From assembly GCA_902797885.1 (NCBI GenBank), contig CADBUP010000049.1:1-45665 (forward strand): 45,665 nt of DNA, in the 5' to 3' direction. The DNA comes from an uncultured Ruminococcus sp. GTDB taxonomy: Bacteria > Bacillota > Clostridia > Monoglobales > Monoglobaceae. A program made the translations under genes and the position numbers. The notes beneath the pieces are model-generated. The model searched no databases. It was not told where the DNA came from and saw only the letters and a list, made by a program, of their open reading frames with translations. Of the stretch, positions 18,080-27,661 are shown in pieces (within the stretch, counting starts at the first letter, position 1; every line of letters begins with the position of its first letter).

Positions 18080-19962
18080 TTATCCGACCTCCTTTTCCGC
18101 TCCGCAACATACACGCATGCCCTTCCCATTGCCAAAACGCACCAGAACACAAGCATCACGCGATAGTTATAGAAACAGTTGTCGAACATTCCCTGTAGGA
18201 GGAAGCCGCATACACCGGCCGCAAGTGCGGTCATAACGGTTGAAAGCCTGTCGCCCTTTCCGCCTATCTGATAGCCGGTCATAATTCTTCTCAAAAACAG
18301 AATCGTTATTATCAGAAAAACCGAAATTCCCGTTACACCTGACTCAACCAAAATCTGCAAAAACAGGTTGTGCGAATGAGGTGCCACGATTCCGTTGTAC
18401 GAATAGAACGGGTACACCTGGGTAAACGCCTTTTGACCCATTCCTATGCCCGACAGCCAAAAGTCCTTTACCATCGCAAGGGTTCCCATCCAGATATACA
18501 CACGGTATGAGGTTGAAGAATCCTCCATATTTCCGATACTCGAAAATCTCTTGATTATGCTTTCGGGAAGAATCATAGGTATTATCGGAAGGGCAATCAG
18601 TCCGAGCCCCCACAGCTTTCCTGCCGCAAAGGTAATGAATATTGCCGCCGCAGCCATAATTCCTATCCAGCATCCGCGTGAGAACGTAAGTATCAGCGCC
18701 CCGAACATAATCGCCGAAATTCCGGCGTAGACAATCTTCGCCGCCGGTTTTCTGCTGACCCACATAAGTCCGACCGCCGCCGGCATAACAAGAAGTATAT
18801 ACTCGCCGAGTACGTTGGGGTTTCCGAGCGTTGAATAAATTCGCATCTTAATATCGCTGAACATCTGTTCATCCATCCACGCCTGCGATGTATCCCAGCC
18901 GAAAACATACTGTGCCACACCGTAAAGGCATACCAGAAATCCCGAAATTACGAACATAGTTAAAAGGTTCATCAAAAGCTTTTCCGTGTCCACGGTGTTA
19001 ATGATTACAAAATACATCGAAATGAATACGAAGTATATTGCCCAAATACTGAAGCTGTTCAGCATAGCGAACGATGTCAGAGCCGCAATGACATATACCC
19101 CGAGAAAAATCATTATAAAAAATCCGATTCCGTCGAATCTGAACTTAAAGCCTTCGTGCGTTATCGAATAGACCGCAAGCGAGAATATGCACAAAAGCGC
19201 AAGTCCGACATCCGCCATTGTCGGCGCAAGAGGTGCGGCAAGCACAAGGAAGAACACTCCTGCCGCCGGCGAGCGGAGTATAAGGAAAACCGCCGCAAAG
19301 CCGATTACCGCCGCGGGGGCGAGAAGCGGATTAATAATTCCGCCGGCAAGACCGGCAGCCGCCCCGAAAAATACGGCCGAAAGAAGCCTGTCCTTTCCTT
19401 TTGTATATTCTTCGTCATACCAGTTAAAGTCCGGCTCGATTCCGAGAAGGGTGCAGGCAAGCCGAACAAGCGCCGAACCCTTGAGATACCCGGTCACATT
19501 AACATCAAAGAATGACAGAACCGCTCCGACAGCCGCTCCGCTGAGCAATACCCAACCCGCCTTTTGGTGCATTGCCAGCTGTCCGAAAATCAACCCCGAT
19601 GACACGACAAACAACAAAAGACCGATAAAACGCAGGTTCAGCGCAAGCAGATTATGAAGATATGCCCGGCACAGGTCAAAAACCGAGCTTTCCTCTATCG
19701 CCGCCGCAAGCCTTCCGCCGAGCTTTTTCTGTAAAAACTCCAAAAACGTAAACGGACTTCGCACAATTCTCCCTGCTAACGTCTTGCCCAGAGCATCCTC
19801 ATCAACGTGAAGCCGCCTGAACCAGCCGACGATTCGGCTTTTTCGCCATGCGTCCGAGATTCCGTCATATATTCCTTTTAATAATTTATATATAAAGCTG
19901 TTTTTTATCAAGTTCCAAATAAACAGCCACGCCGCATGAAAGCAGCCGATTGTGTTGTTCAT
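18076..19962 (-). CDS. O-antigen ligase / polysaccharide polymerase-like membrane protein
   Basis: 628 residues with about ten or more transmembrane helices and an extracytoplasmic loop carrying GIVAPHSHNLFLQILVESGV, the Wzy_C/WaaL-type motif. Such proteins polymerise or ligate lipid-linked glycans outside the membrane. It has an unusually long N-terminal cytoplasmic region (about 1-110) before the first strong helix. Placement between a MurJ-type flippase and a GT4 enzyme supports a small envelope-polysaccharide pathway. Confidence 0.85.
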   Translation of the reverse strand: MNNTIGCFHAAWLFIWNLIKNSFIYKLLKGIYDGISDAWRKSRIVGWFRRLHVDEDALGKTLAGRIVRSPFTFLEFLQKKLGGRLAAAIEESSVFDLCRAYLHNLLALNLRFIGLLLFVVSSGLIFGQLAMHQKAGWVLLSGAAVGAVLSFFDVNVTGYLKGSALVRLACTLLGIEPDFNWYDEEYTKGKDRLLSAVFFGAAAGLAGGIINPLLAPAAVIGFAAVFLILRSPAAGVFFLVLAAPLAPTMADVGLALLCIFSLAVYSITHEGFKFRFDGIGFFIMIFLGVYVIAALTSFAMLNSFSIWAIYFVFISMYFVIINTVDTEKLLMNLLTMFVISGFLVCLYGVAQYVFGWDTSQAWMDEQMFSDIKMRIYSTLGNPNVLGEYILLVMPAAVGLMWVSRKPAAKIVYAGISAIMFGALILTFSRGCWIGIMAAAAIFITFAAGKLWGLGLIALPIIPMILPESIIKRFSSIGNMEDSSTSYRVYIWMGTLAMVKDFWLSGIGMGQKAFTQVYPFYSYNGIVAPHSHNLFLQILVESGVTGISVFLIITILFLRRIMTGYQIGGKGDRLSTVMTALAAGVCGFLLQGMFDNCFYNYRVMLVFWCVLAMGRACVYVAERKRRSDK

Positions 19963-19995
19963 AATATAGTACTCTCCTTTTCGCTTTTTAAGCGC

Positions 19996-21564
19996 TCATT
20001 TTGAGGCGATGCCTCTAAGCTTAGCCGCCGCAGTACGGATTTCGTTCACACCTATTATATAAGCAAGACCGACATAGACCAAAACCGCCGGGGCCGCACA
20101 TATACAAAGTCTGACCAGCGTCATTATCGTTCCGCTTCCGATTCCCGATGCAAATATATCTACCGCCTTTGCGACAGCAAAAGCCGCCGCGGTACAAATC
20201 AGAATTTTTATAAGGTTTACGATAAAAGCCGCGGTGATAACGCCCCTTCTGCGCTTGTTTATCATAAAAAGCAAGCAGGCGGCAATAGTCAGCGAGCTTA
20301 CCGCGCTCGCAAGAGCGAGTCCGCCGACGCCCATTTTCAGTCCTCCGACCAAGAGCGCCGCCATACCGAAGTTCACTACAATTCCTATAAGCGATGTCAT
20401 CATCGGGGTTCTTCCGTCGGACAGGGCATAAAAGCTCTTGTTCAGAACCTCGCATATCGCATAGCCAACCATTCCGAATGAATAGAAGAACAGCGCCGTT
20501 CCGGTTATCGCCGTATTTTCCGCGGTAAACTCTCCGCGCTCGAACACCACGCTGATAATCGGCCTTGAAAGCGCGAGAAAAAGCGCACAGACTATTCCGA
20601 TTATTGCCGCGATGTAACCGACCGACATTCTTGTCATTTCAGCAAACTCATCACCGTTTTCGGAGGACGCAAGCCTTGACAGCTTCGGAAAGATAAAGTT
20701 TGTTATTGCATATGCAAACACACCTACCATAATAATATATATCTTGTTTGCCCAGTTGAGCGCCGAAACGGCTCCGTCACCCAGGCTTGAACCGAACGAC
20801 ATATTTATCACGTTACAGAGCGGCTGTACCCACGAGCTTATCAGAACCGGAAGGGCGATAAGCGCCGCTTCTTTAATACCGCTGTCTTTAAAATCAAGCC
20901 TGAAACGATAGCGGCAGCCGAACTTTATCAGATATGGAATCTGAACAAACAGCTGAAGTGCCCACGCGATAAGCATAGATACGGCTACGCCTTCAAGCCC
21001 GAGTCTGTTTCCGAATATAATCAGATACGCAATCATAACACCGTTTGACACAACGCTTATAAGCGAAGGAACGGTGAACTCGCCGAATGACTGAAGCACC
21101 CCGACCGCCACATATGCCCAAGCGGTAAATACAATAGAAGGAAAGAGTATGCGAAGAAGCGAAGCTGTTTTTTCTGTCTTACCCGGGACATCGGCGTACC
21201 CAGGAACCATAACGTGAACAAGCTGTTTCGCAAATATTATTCCCAAAACCGCGGCGATAATTGCAATCAACCCGACAATGGAAGTAAAGTTATCGGCAAA
21301 CCTCATTGCCTTTTCCTTGCCGTCTTTTTCTAAATATTTATTAAATATGGGGACAAACGTGGATAATATGGCGACGCCAAGCACCATATCAAAAAACAAA
21401 AGCGGAATCTGAGTCGCGGTATTTATCATATCCGACTCCATTCCCTGACCGTAGAGCCTTGCCACAAGCGTTTCTCTGAGCAAGCCCATTACCTTTGCCG
21501 CCATAATTATTATCGCCATAATGCTTATGGTGGCGGCCGCCTTGCCGCCCTTATTCTTCTTCAT
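19996..21564 (-). CDS. murJ: MurJ/MviN-family lipid-linked glycan flippase
   Basis: Polytopic MOP-superfamily protein of about 522 residues with fourteen predicted helices. The opening AATISIMAIIIMAAKVMGLLRETLVARLYG matches MurJ. It is expected to flip lipid II or another undecaprenyl-linked glycan across the membrane. The start at 21564 (MKKNKGG) follows GGGAAGG; the reading from 21591 adds nine residues and is less likely. Being first in a polysaccharide group, it could serve that polymer and not peptidoglycan. Confidence 0.9.
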   Translation of the reverse strand: MKKNKGGKAAATISIMAIIIMAAKVMGLLRETLVARLYGQGMESDMINTATQIPLLFFDMVLGVAILSTFVPIFNKYLEKDGKEKAMRFADNFTSIVGLIAIIAAVLGIIFAKQLVHVMVPGYADVPGKTEKTASLLRILFPSIVFTAWAYVAVGVLQSFGEFTVPSLISVVSNGVMIAYLIIFGNRLGLEGVAVSMLIAWALQLFVQIPYLIKFGCRYRFRLDFKDSGIKEAALIALPVLISSWVQPLCNVINMSFGSSLGDGAVSALNWANKIYIIMVGVFAYAITNFIFPKLSRLASSENGDEFAEMTRMSVGYIAAIIGIVCALFLALSRPIISVVFERGEFTAENTAITGTALFFYSFGMVGYAICEVLNKSFYALSDGRTPMMTSLIGIVVNFGMAALLVGGLKMGVGGLALASAVSSLTIAACLLFMINKRRRGVITAAFIVNLIKILICTAAAFAVAKAVDIFASGIGSGTIMTLVRLCICAAPAVLVYVGLAYIIGVNEIRTAAAKLRGIASK

Positions 21565-21627
21565 CTGTTTACCGACCTTCCCGAAAATCACGGCAAAAAC
21601 ATAAATTTTTTATATTTCCTGCCGCAT

Positions 21628-21656
21628 ACTATATTAACTCAAGTTTAAGTATACAA
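21628..21656 (-). promoter_or_regulatory. Sigma-A promoter of the murJ polysaccharide group
   Basis: TTGTAT (21656-21651), a 17-base spacer and TATAGT (21633-21628) on the minus strand lie about 65 bases upstream of the murJ start. Confidence 0.6.
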
Positions 21657-21753
21657 CAAAACTGTTAAAAAGTAAATACCTCACTTAAAAAGTTACAAAA
21701 ATTTAACCATTTGGTGAATATTCACTATAGGGTTCCGCCGTCTGTCGGCATAA

Positions 21754-21969
21754 TCACCGATTCGGCTTCGGATTCTTGGTAAGCCCCAATATATAATCGG
21801 TCGAAACCCCGTATTTTTGGGCAAGACGTATCAAATGCTCAAGCGGAATATTCTGAAACCCCCGTTCATATCTCGAATACACAGTCTGGCGGATTCCCAG
21901 AAATTCCGCAATATCAGTCTGTTTTAAATCATTGTCCTCGCGTAAATCCCGAAGTCTTGGAAGATACAT
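21754..21969 (-). CDS. XRE-family helix-turn-helix regulator
   Basis: A 71-residue single-domain DNA-binding protein. The HTH is clear: LRDLREDNDLKQTDIAEFLGIRQTVYSRYERG, with the usual tail YGVSTDYILGLT. The ATG at 21969 has AAGGAG 10 nt upstream; an in-frame GTG three codons earlier lies too close to that site. It has no sensor domain. It is divergent from the SLH protein gene, and repeated AGTACT sites lie in the shared gap, so it probably binds there. Confidence 0.9.
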   Translation of the reverse strand: MYLPRLRDLREDNDLKQTDIAEFLGIRQTVYSRYERGFQNIPLEHLIRLAQKYGVSTDYILGLTKNPKPNR

Positions 21970-22002
21970 ATACCTCACGCTCCTTTATTTTTAGTATTAA
22001 TC

Positions 22003-22063
22003 AGTACTCATTGACTTTAACATAAAAATGTATTAATATTATTTTACAGTACTTTTAAGTACT
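22003..22063. promoter_or_regulatory. AGTACT operator-like sites between XRE gene and SLH gene
   Basis: AGTACT occurs at 22003-22008. A 7-bp inverted repeat AGTACTT-TT-AAGTACT occupies 22048-22063. The sites flank a plus-strand promoter (22011-22039), one before the -35 and one just after the predicted start. This is a common repression geometry for small XRE regulators. Binding is inferred. Confidence 0.55.
22011..22039 (+). promoter_or_regulatory. Sigma-A promoter upstream of the SLH gene
   Basis: TTGACT (22011-22016), a 17-base spacer and TAATAT (22034-22039). Its start point would fall beside the inverted AGTACT operator, leaving a leader of about 170 nt. A second candidate -10 (TGTTATAAT, 22110-22118) is described separately. 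Confidence 0.65.
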
Positions 22064-22109
22064 ATAAAATAATATTTTCCATAATATGACAAAATTCGTC
22101 ACATATTTG

Positions 22110-22118
22110 TGTTATAAT
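22110..22118 (+). promoter_or_regulatory. Extended -10 element, second SLH-gene promoter candidate
   Basis: TG-T-TATAAT is an extended -10 box with no convincing -35. It lies about 95 bases before the SLH gene start and outside the AGTACT sites, so it could give regulator-independent transcription. Confidence 0.4.
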
Positions 22119-22215
22119 TAACTTACATTATTTGACAATAGAGGTGGTTAAATTGTTTGGCTGAATATTTAGTATTCGTAAAATAAAAAATTTTAAAAAA
22201 TATGGAGGAAAAATC

Positions 22216-24252
22216 ATGAATATTAAAACAAAAAATCGTTTCTTATCATTAGTTACAGCCGCGGCCGTTATCTCTGCGGCAATCATACCCGTTTCCGCTG
22301 TCGAATACGGCGCCGAATACAAGACTAAGCCGTCGGGCACATATGACGTTAAATTTCAAGATGTTCAGCGGGACTATTGGGCGTTTAATTTTATCGGTGA
22401 GATGCAGGAAAGAGGCGTACTCAACGGCTATCCGAACGGATACTATTACCCCGACAACTATGTCGAACGCTGTGAATTCGCCAAGATTATGGTTGGTGCG
22501 GCAGGTTTAAGATTAGAAGACCCCGAATACTCTTACTTCTGTGATGTCAAGTATGATGACTGGTTCTTCAGCTATGTTGAAACGGCCAAGAACTATCTCA
22601 CCGGATACAAGTCGTTCGGCGAGAATTACTTCCGTCCGAACAACTATGCGCTCAGAGAGGATATAGCCGTTGCTCTTGTAAAACTAAAGGGCTATGACAC
22701 AAAATCAGCTGACCAAAATATGCTTAAAACTATGTTCTCGGATTGTGAGAGCATATCAGAATCAGCGAAACCGTATGTTGCCGCCGCAGTCGAACGCGGC
22801 CTTGTTTCAGGGTATGAGGACGGAACCTTCAGAGGTCAGGACTCAATCAGCCGTGCCGAAGCCGCAGCAATGCTCTGGCGCGCCTTCCAATACGGAAACG
22901 ATAACAAAACCACCGATGTTTCAAAAGCCGATGACACGCAAAATATTTCAGAGGTTATAAATAATTCGGGCAGGGAAGCAGACAGCGAAACAAAATCCGC
23001 CGATAGACAGGCATATGACTCTCAGCAGGACAAAACCCCCTATGCTGTCAAGACTCTTGCGAAGGCAACGATAAGTAATTCACTCACCGACTTCACCGTG
23101 GACGGCCGGGACAATGTTTATTATATAAATCGAAGCGACAATTCACTTTATAGGGTATCGTCAAAGGGCGGAAGCGCCAAGAAGATAACAAGTCTTTCAA
23201 AGCTTAAGTATCAGGAAACCGAAACGCGTGAAGAAACGGTTCAGATAAAGACAAAAGCCGAAAAGCCTTCCGATACTTCCGACAAAAAGCAGGACGAAAA
23301 AGTATCTGAACCCTCCGATGACCCCGATTCATCGGACGACATAGAAAATAAAGATAATAATTCTAAAGATGATACCGATAAATCATCGGACACAACAGCC
23401 GAAAAAGCATCCTATACAAAATCAGCGTCCGCAGAGAACGTCAGCGGCGATACGGCCGAGAATACAAATAGTTCCGACAGTGCAGATGAGTATACATACG
23501 AAACCAAGACTATTGAAAAAGAAGTCATTGTTGCACGATACTCAGACTTTTCGGCACAGCAGGTATACTATGACAAAACCTCGGATAAGGTATGGCTTGT
23601 CGGATATTTTAACACTAAGGTAAACGAAGACGGCCAGGAGGGCGAGGGCAGGTTTTGGATAACTCTTAACGCCGATGATTTAAGTGAAGTTATAACCAAA
23701 TATGAGTTTAAAAATTACAACTCACGAGACTTTGAATACTGCTCTATAGTGGGTTCCCTGCCAAACGGACAGGTCGCGGCAACAAGCGCCAACGGTCATA
23801 ATTATATCGGTTATATTTATTTAATCAATCCCGACACGAAAGAATATACCGAAATAAATATGGCTTATAACTCTCCGATAATATCCGCCGTAATACAAAA
23901 CGGAAATAAATTATTTGTATTCGACAAAGAAAATAACCGCATCTATACCTATAACTTTTCTTCTAAAGAAAAGAATGAGTTTAAAACCGAATTTCCAATT
24001 AGGTCCGGCAAAATGGCCTGCGGAAACAACAGCTTCTATTTTTGGAATGTAATAAACGGAGTTATAAGCGCTTTCAGTCCAAAAACCGAGAAGTTCAGGA
24101 CGCTTGACGTCAATGCGATAGACGATGTTGAATTAATCGACGGCGGCTATATCTCCGCTAACGGTAATGAGATTATGAAGGTCACCTCAAACGAAAGCTT
24201 TGTCTTTGCGGACAAGGACGCGGGGGCGATAAGAATACTGTACAAAAAATAA
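22216..24252 (+). CDS. SLH-domain surface protein with a C-terminal propeller-like region
   Basis: A 678-residue secreted protein. Residues 1-28 are a signal peptide ending VSAVEYG. Three SLH modules follow (about 46-215); each has the aromatic-rich opening and the G-Y/F-x-D/P turn, for example RGLVSGYEDGTFRGQDSISRAEAAAML. SLH modules bind pyruvylated secondary wall polymer, so it should sit on the cell surface. A long Asp/Ser/Lys/Thr-rich disordered linker covers about 335-435. The C-terminal part contains repeated strand units similar to PQQ/DUF5050 propellers, with VYYINRSDNSLYRVSSKGGSAKKI placed before the linker. Possible roles are adhesion or sensing; no catalytic motif is seen. A strong GGAGG lies before the ATG. 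Confidence 0.85.
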   Translation: MNIKTKNRFLSLVTAAAVISAAIIPVSAVEYGAEYKTKPSGTYDVKFQDVQRDYWAFNFIGEMQERGVLNGYPNGYYYPDNYVERCEFAKIMVGAAGLRLEDPEYSYFCDVKYDDWFFSYVETAKNYLTGYKSFGENYFRPNNYALREDIAVALVKLKGYDTKSADQNMLKTMFSDCESISESAKPYVAAAVERGLVSGYEDGTFRGQDSISRAEAAAMLWRAFQYGNDNKTTDVSKADDTQNISEVINNSGREADSETKSADRQAYDSQQDKTPYAVKTLAKATISNSLTDFTVDGRDNVYYINRSDNSLYRVSSKGGSAKKITSLSKLKYQETETREETVQIKTKAEKPSDTSDKKQDEKVSEPSDDPDSSDDIENKDNNSKDDTDKSSDTTAEKASYTKSASAENVSGDTAENTNSSDSADEYTYETKTIEKEVIVARYSDFSAQQVYYDKTSDKVWLVGYFNTKVNEDGQEGEGRFWITLNADDLSEVITKYEFKNYNSRDFEYCSIVGSLPNGQVAATSANGHNYIGYIYLINPDTKEYTEINMAYNSPIISAVIQNGNKLFVFDKENNRIYTYNFSSKEKNEFKTEFPIRSGKMACGNNSFYFWNVINGVISAFSPKTEKFRTLDVNAIDDVELIDGGYISANGNEIMKVTSNESFVFADKDAGAIRILYKK

Positions 24253-24255
24253 CTT

Positions 24256-24290
24256 AAAAACCGGGCAGGCGATACGCCTGTCCGGTTTTC
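24256..24290. terminator. Bidirectional terminator between SLH gene and hup
   Basis: The hairpin AAAACCGGGCAGGCG / CGCCTGTCCGGTTTT, with a 4-nt loop, has A and T flanks on both sides. It can end the plus-strand SLH transcript and the convergent minus-strand hup transcript. Confidence 0.85.
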
Positions 24291-24302
24291 CGTCAACTTT
24301 AA

Positions 24303-24578
24303 TTATTTGTTGATAAGTTCCTTCAATGCCTTGCCGGCTTTGAAGGTAGGTACCTTAGCGGCAGCTATTTTCATTTCAGCACCTGTCTGAGGATTTCTGC
24401 CTGTTCTTGCAGCTCTTTCTCTTACTTCAAAGCTGCCGAAACCAACGAGCTGAACCTTGTCGCCGGCCTTGAGCGCATCCTCAACAGCACCTGTAAATGC
24501 AGCGAGAGCAGCCTCAGCATCTTTTTTTGTGAGATTAGCCTTGTCAGCAATTACTGAAATTAATTCCTGTTTGTTCAT
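24303..24578 (-). CDS. hup: HU-family DNA-binding protein
   Basis: A 91-residue nucleoid protein that bends DNA as a dimer. The entire sequence follows the HU pattern: [21 protein letters not shown], the [28 protein letters not shown]-clasping arm and a [13 protein letters not shown] tail. Monocistronic, with an AT-rich upstream region. Confidence 0.97.
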   Translation of the reverse strand: MNKQELISVIADKANLTKKDAEAALAAFTGAVEDALKAGDKVQLVGFGSFEVRERAARTGRNPQTGAEMKIAAAKVPTFKAGKALKELINK

Positions 24579-24674
24579 TTCAAAAAACTCCTTTTAAATT
24601 TAGAATAAAAATTTATTTCAATGCATATATTTTACTATAAATACTGAAAAATTTCCACAACTTTTTTTAAATTC

Positions 24675-24690
24675 CATACAACTTTGTATG
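24675..24690. promoter_or_regulatory. Palindrome upstream of hup
   Basis: CATACAA-CT-TTGTATG is a 7-bp inverted repeat about 100 bases upstream of the hup start. It may be an operator or chance in AT-rich DNA. Confidence 0.3.
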
Positions 24691-24732
24691 ATTGCACAAT
24701 TTTTAAAAACCTATTATGGCAATTTTGCTTAT

Positions 24733-24778
24733 AAAAAAGCGGTTTTTGACTGATTTTATCACCTTTTTTCCGCTTTTT
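24733..24778 (-). terminator. ftsK terminator
   Basis: AAAAAAGCGG (24733-24742) pairs with CCGCTTTTT (24770-24778). The minus-strand 3' arm is followed by a T run. It lies just past the ftsK stop codon. Confidence 0.6.
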
Positions 24779-24795
24779 ACGATACGGTTTTCCGA

Positions 24796-27585
24796 TTATT
24801 GGTCGGGGTCATTCATTCGCATCTCGTTAAATTCCTGCCTTGTTATCAAAACCTGTCTCGGTTTTGTTCCCTCATAAGGCCCGATTATCTTATACTTTTC
24901 CATCTGGTCTATGAGCTTTGCGGCACGCTGATAGCCCATCTTAAACTTCCTCTGGAACATAGCGACCGATGCCTGGCCGTTGTCTAAAATAAGTTCAACC
25001 GCCTCATAGAACAGCTTATCCTTATGCCCGCTCTCGCGGTCATCCTCACCGTCTGTCTGAGTCTCGGTATTGGCGGCAACCTGCTCGCGCTCCCTCTCTA
25101 TATTCTCGATAATCGATTCGTCATAATTTGCTTCATACTGACCCTTGATATAGTCAATAACCGCCTCACGCTCTGAATCCGAAACAAAGTTCCCCTGAAT
25201 TCTCATCGGCTTTGCCGCTCCGCGGGGGCTGTAGAGCATATCGCCCTTTCCCAAAAGCTTTTCTGCGCCGATACAGTCAAGAATCGTTCGGCTGTCCACG
25301 TTTGAAGTAACGGCAAAGGCGATACGCGTCGGTATATTATTTTTAATAACGCCGGTAACAACGTTTACAGACGGTCTCTGAGTCGCAATGATAAGATACA
25401 TTCCCGCCGCTCTCGCAAGCGCGGCAAGGCTGTTGATTGCCCCTTCGACCTCGTTCTTCGCCGCCATCATCAAGTCGGCAAGCTCGTCTATAATAATCAC
25501 GATTTCGGGGAGCTTAGCATCAGGCTCGCCGATTTCATCCATAAGTGCGTTATATCCGCTTAAATTTCTGACCTTGTTCTCGTTCAAAAGCTTATAGCGG
25601 TTCTTCATCTCGCCAACCGCCCAGTTCAACGCACCCGCCGCGTGCTTCGGGTCGGTTACAACCGGTATCAGAAGGTGTGGAATCCCGTTATAAACGCCAA
25701 GCTCAACCATTTTCGGGTCAACCATTATCATTTTAACCTCGTCAGGTCTCGCCTTGAACAAAATACTTATAATAAGCGAGTTTATACATACACTCTTACC
25801 CGAACCGGTGGCGCCGGCGATAAGTCCGTGCGGAAAGTCGGCAATGTCGGCCACTACACAATTTCCGCTTATGTCCTTACCGAGGGCAAACGCCGTCTTT
25901 GACTTAAAGTTTCTGAAATTCTCACTCGTTATTACTTCTCGTATCGGCACAGGAGTCGCGACCTTATTCGGAATCTCAATACCTATAACCGACTTACCCG
26001 CCACCGGTTCGATACGAACGCCCGATGCGGCAAGGCTCAGCGCAATATCATCCGAAAGGTTCGTAATCTTCGATACCTTCACTCCCGCTCCGGGCTGAAG
26101 CTCAAATCGTGTAACCGTAGGTCCCTGAGTGATATTCACTATCTTCGCCTCGACCTTAAAGCTATGCAGGGTCTCAAGCAGGCGATTCGCTTTTTCTTCA
26201 AGCTCAGCCTTTACCTCACTTCGGCTCTTTGTCCTCGGCTTCGGCATTTCAAGGAGGTCGGGTCTCGGAAGCCGATACCGTATGTTTCTCGGTTTTATTT
26301 GCTCCGACTCGTTTATCTGACGCTTAATTTCCGCCTCGGGCGTGTTCTCTTCCGCTTCCTCTGTCGCCATTCGCCTGCCCGCTGTCACGGCACGGTCAAG
26401 CGGAATCCCGGCATCGACCGCCTTCTGAGTCAGCGGGTCAAGCACATCCTCGAGCTTTGCCTCAGAGGGCGGTTCAAAGTCCGTACCCTCCTCGTTTTCA
26501 ACGGGTTTTTCATAGTTCCCGTCCTCATCGGGAAGTTCAGACAAGACCCCTGTTTTAAGGCTGTCTATATCAAACGGGAGGTCATTTATACCATCGTTGA
26601 TATTTTCGGGTACTATGTCATCCAATATTCCGCTGTCCTCGGTGAACTCAAACCGCATCGGCTTTTCCTTTTCCGCCACGGCTGCCTCATCCACAACCTC
26701 GTCCCCGTCAAAGTATCCCTCAAAGAACTTCTTCTTTCCGTTATTTCCTTTCTTCCCGCCTTTTTTAGACGCTTCTCTCTTCTCTTCATCAAGAGGAATA
26801 TCTATCTCTTCATTTTTCCGCCGTTTTAAAAGCTTTCGCTTAACCGCATCGCTCTGCTCTGAATACTCGGGAAGCTCAAACTCAACCTCGCTTCCCGCAA
26901 CATCGTGAAAATCCTCTCTCCTTCGTTTTATTGCTCCGCAGAGACTTCTGAAAATCTTCTCAATCGAAATCTCGGTCAACAATATAATAAGAATAATCTC
27001 CGCCGCAATCGTCACAACCCACGTTCCCGCAGGGCCGATAAGCAGATTTAAAAATCCGCACAGGCCGCCGCCGATTACTCCGCCGCCGATGCTTTTCTGA
27101 CCGCTTTGCCAAAGCTCTGTCAGGTTTCCTATAACGGTCTGTTCATTAAAACGTGTATGTCCCGTTGCCATAGGAACAATAACCGAGGTAACAACTATCA
27201 GAAGCGACAAAAGAACGTACCTAAAAGCGTTTTTCTCGCCCTCCTTGTCAAAGAACGCCATAACTCCGGTAGCTATAATAAAAATACAGCTTATCGAAAT
27301 TGACATCCCAAAAAGTCCATAGCATACGTCTTTTATAAACCTTCCTACCGTTCCCGTTGCCTCGGTGAGGAACGCAAAGCCCAAAAAGATTCCGAGAGCA
27401 ATCAAAACAATACCCTTTATCTCATTAGACAGAGTTTTCGTTTTTCCGCCGGCTCCCGGCTTTTTCCGTCTCTGTGCGGCGCCCGCCGCCGGGGTCTTCG
27501 CCGTTCTCTGTGTATCCTCAGTCTTTTTTGCGGCGCTCCTCTTTCCCTTGGAAGCTGTATTGGTTTTCTTGGTTTTTCCGGCCAT
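24796..27585 (-). CDS. ftsK: DNA translocase FtsK/SpoIIIE
   Basis: Membrane-anchored ATP-driven DNA pump for chromosome segregation at the division or sporulation septum. The protein has about 929 residues. The N-terminus is Lys/Ala-rich, then come four transmembrane helices, a long charged linker with poly-Lys/Gly and Glu-rich stretches, the alpha/beta motor domain with Walker A GATGSGKSVCINSLI and Walker B VIIIDELADLM, and a C-terminal winged-helix gamma domain (VAMFQRKFKMGYQRAAKLIDQM) that reads orienting sequences. The ATG at 27585 has AGGAGA 8 nt upstream; a reading from 27630 adds 15 unlikely residues. The sequence alone does not say whether this is the division or the sporulation paralogue. 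Confidence 0.95.
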   Translation of the reverse strand: MAGKTKKTNTASKGKRSAAKKTEDTQRTAKTPAAGAAQRRKKPGAGGKTKTLSNEIKGIVLIALGIFLGFAFLTEATGTVGRFIKDVCYGLFGMSISISCIFIIATGVMAFFDKEGEKNAFRYVLLSLLIVVTSVIVPMATGHTRFNEQTVIGNLTELWQSGQKSIGGGVIGGGLCGFLNLLIGPAGTWVVTIAAEIILIILLTEISIEKIFRSLCGAIKRRREDFHDVAGSEVEFELPEYSEQSDAVKRKLLKRRKNEEIDIPLDEEKREASKKGGKKGNNGKKKFFEGYFDGDEVVDEAAVAEKEKPMRFEFTEDSGILDDIVPENINDGINDLPFDIDSLKTGVLSELPDEDGNYEKPVENEEGTDFEPPSEAKLEDVLDPLTQKAVDAGIPLDRAVTAGRRMATEEAEENTPEAEIKRQINESEQIKPRNIRYRLPRPDLLEMPKPRTKSRSEVKAELEEKANRLLETLHSFKVEAKIVNITQGPTVTRFELQPGAGVKVSKITNLSDDIALSLAASGVRIEPVAGKSVIGIEIPNKVATPVPIREVITSENFRNFKSKTAFALGKDISGNCVVADIADFPHGLIAGATGSGKSVCINSLIISILFKARPDEVKMIMVDPKMVELGVYNGIPHLLIPVVTDPKHAAGALNWAVGEMKNRYKLLNENKVRNLSGYNALMDEIGEPDAKLPEIVIIIDELADLMMAAKNEVEGAINSLAALARAAGMYLIIATQRPSVNVVTGVIKNNIPTRIAFAVTSNVDSRTILDCIGAEKLLGKGDMLYSPRGAAKPMRIQGNFVSDSEREAVIDYIKGQYEANYDESIIENIEREREQVAANTETQTDGEDDRESGHKDKLFYEAVELILDNGQASVAMFQRKFKMGYQRAAKLIDQMEKYKIIGPYEGTKPRQVLITRQEFNEMRMNDPDQ

Positions 27586-27661
27586 AATTGTATCTCCTGT
27601 TCGATTTATCTTAATACGCCATATGCGCATAATTATAGCATTATATTTTATTATAACATAT

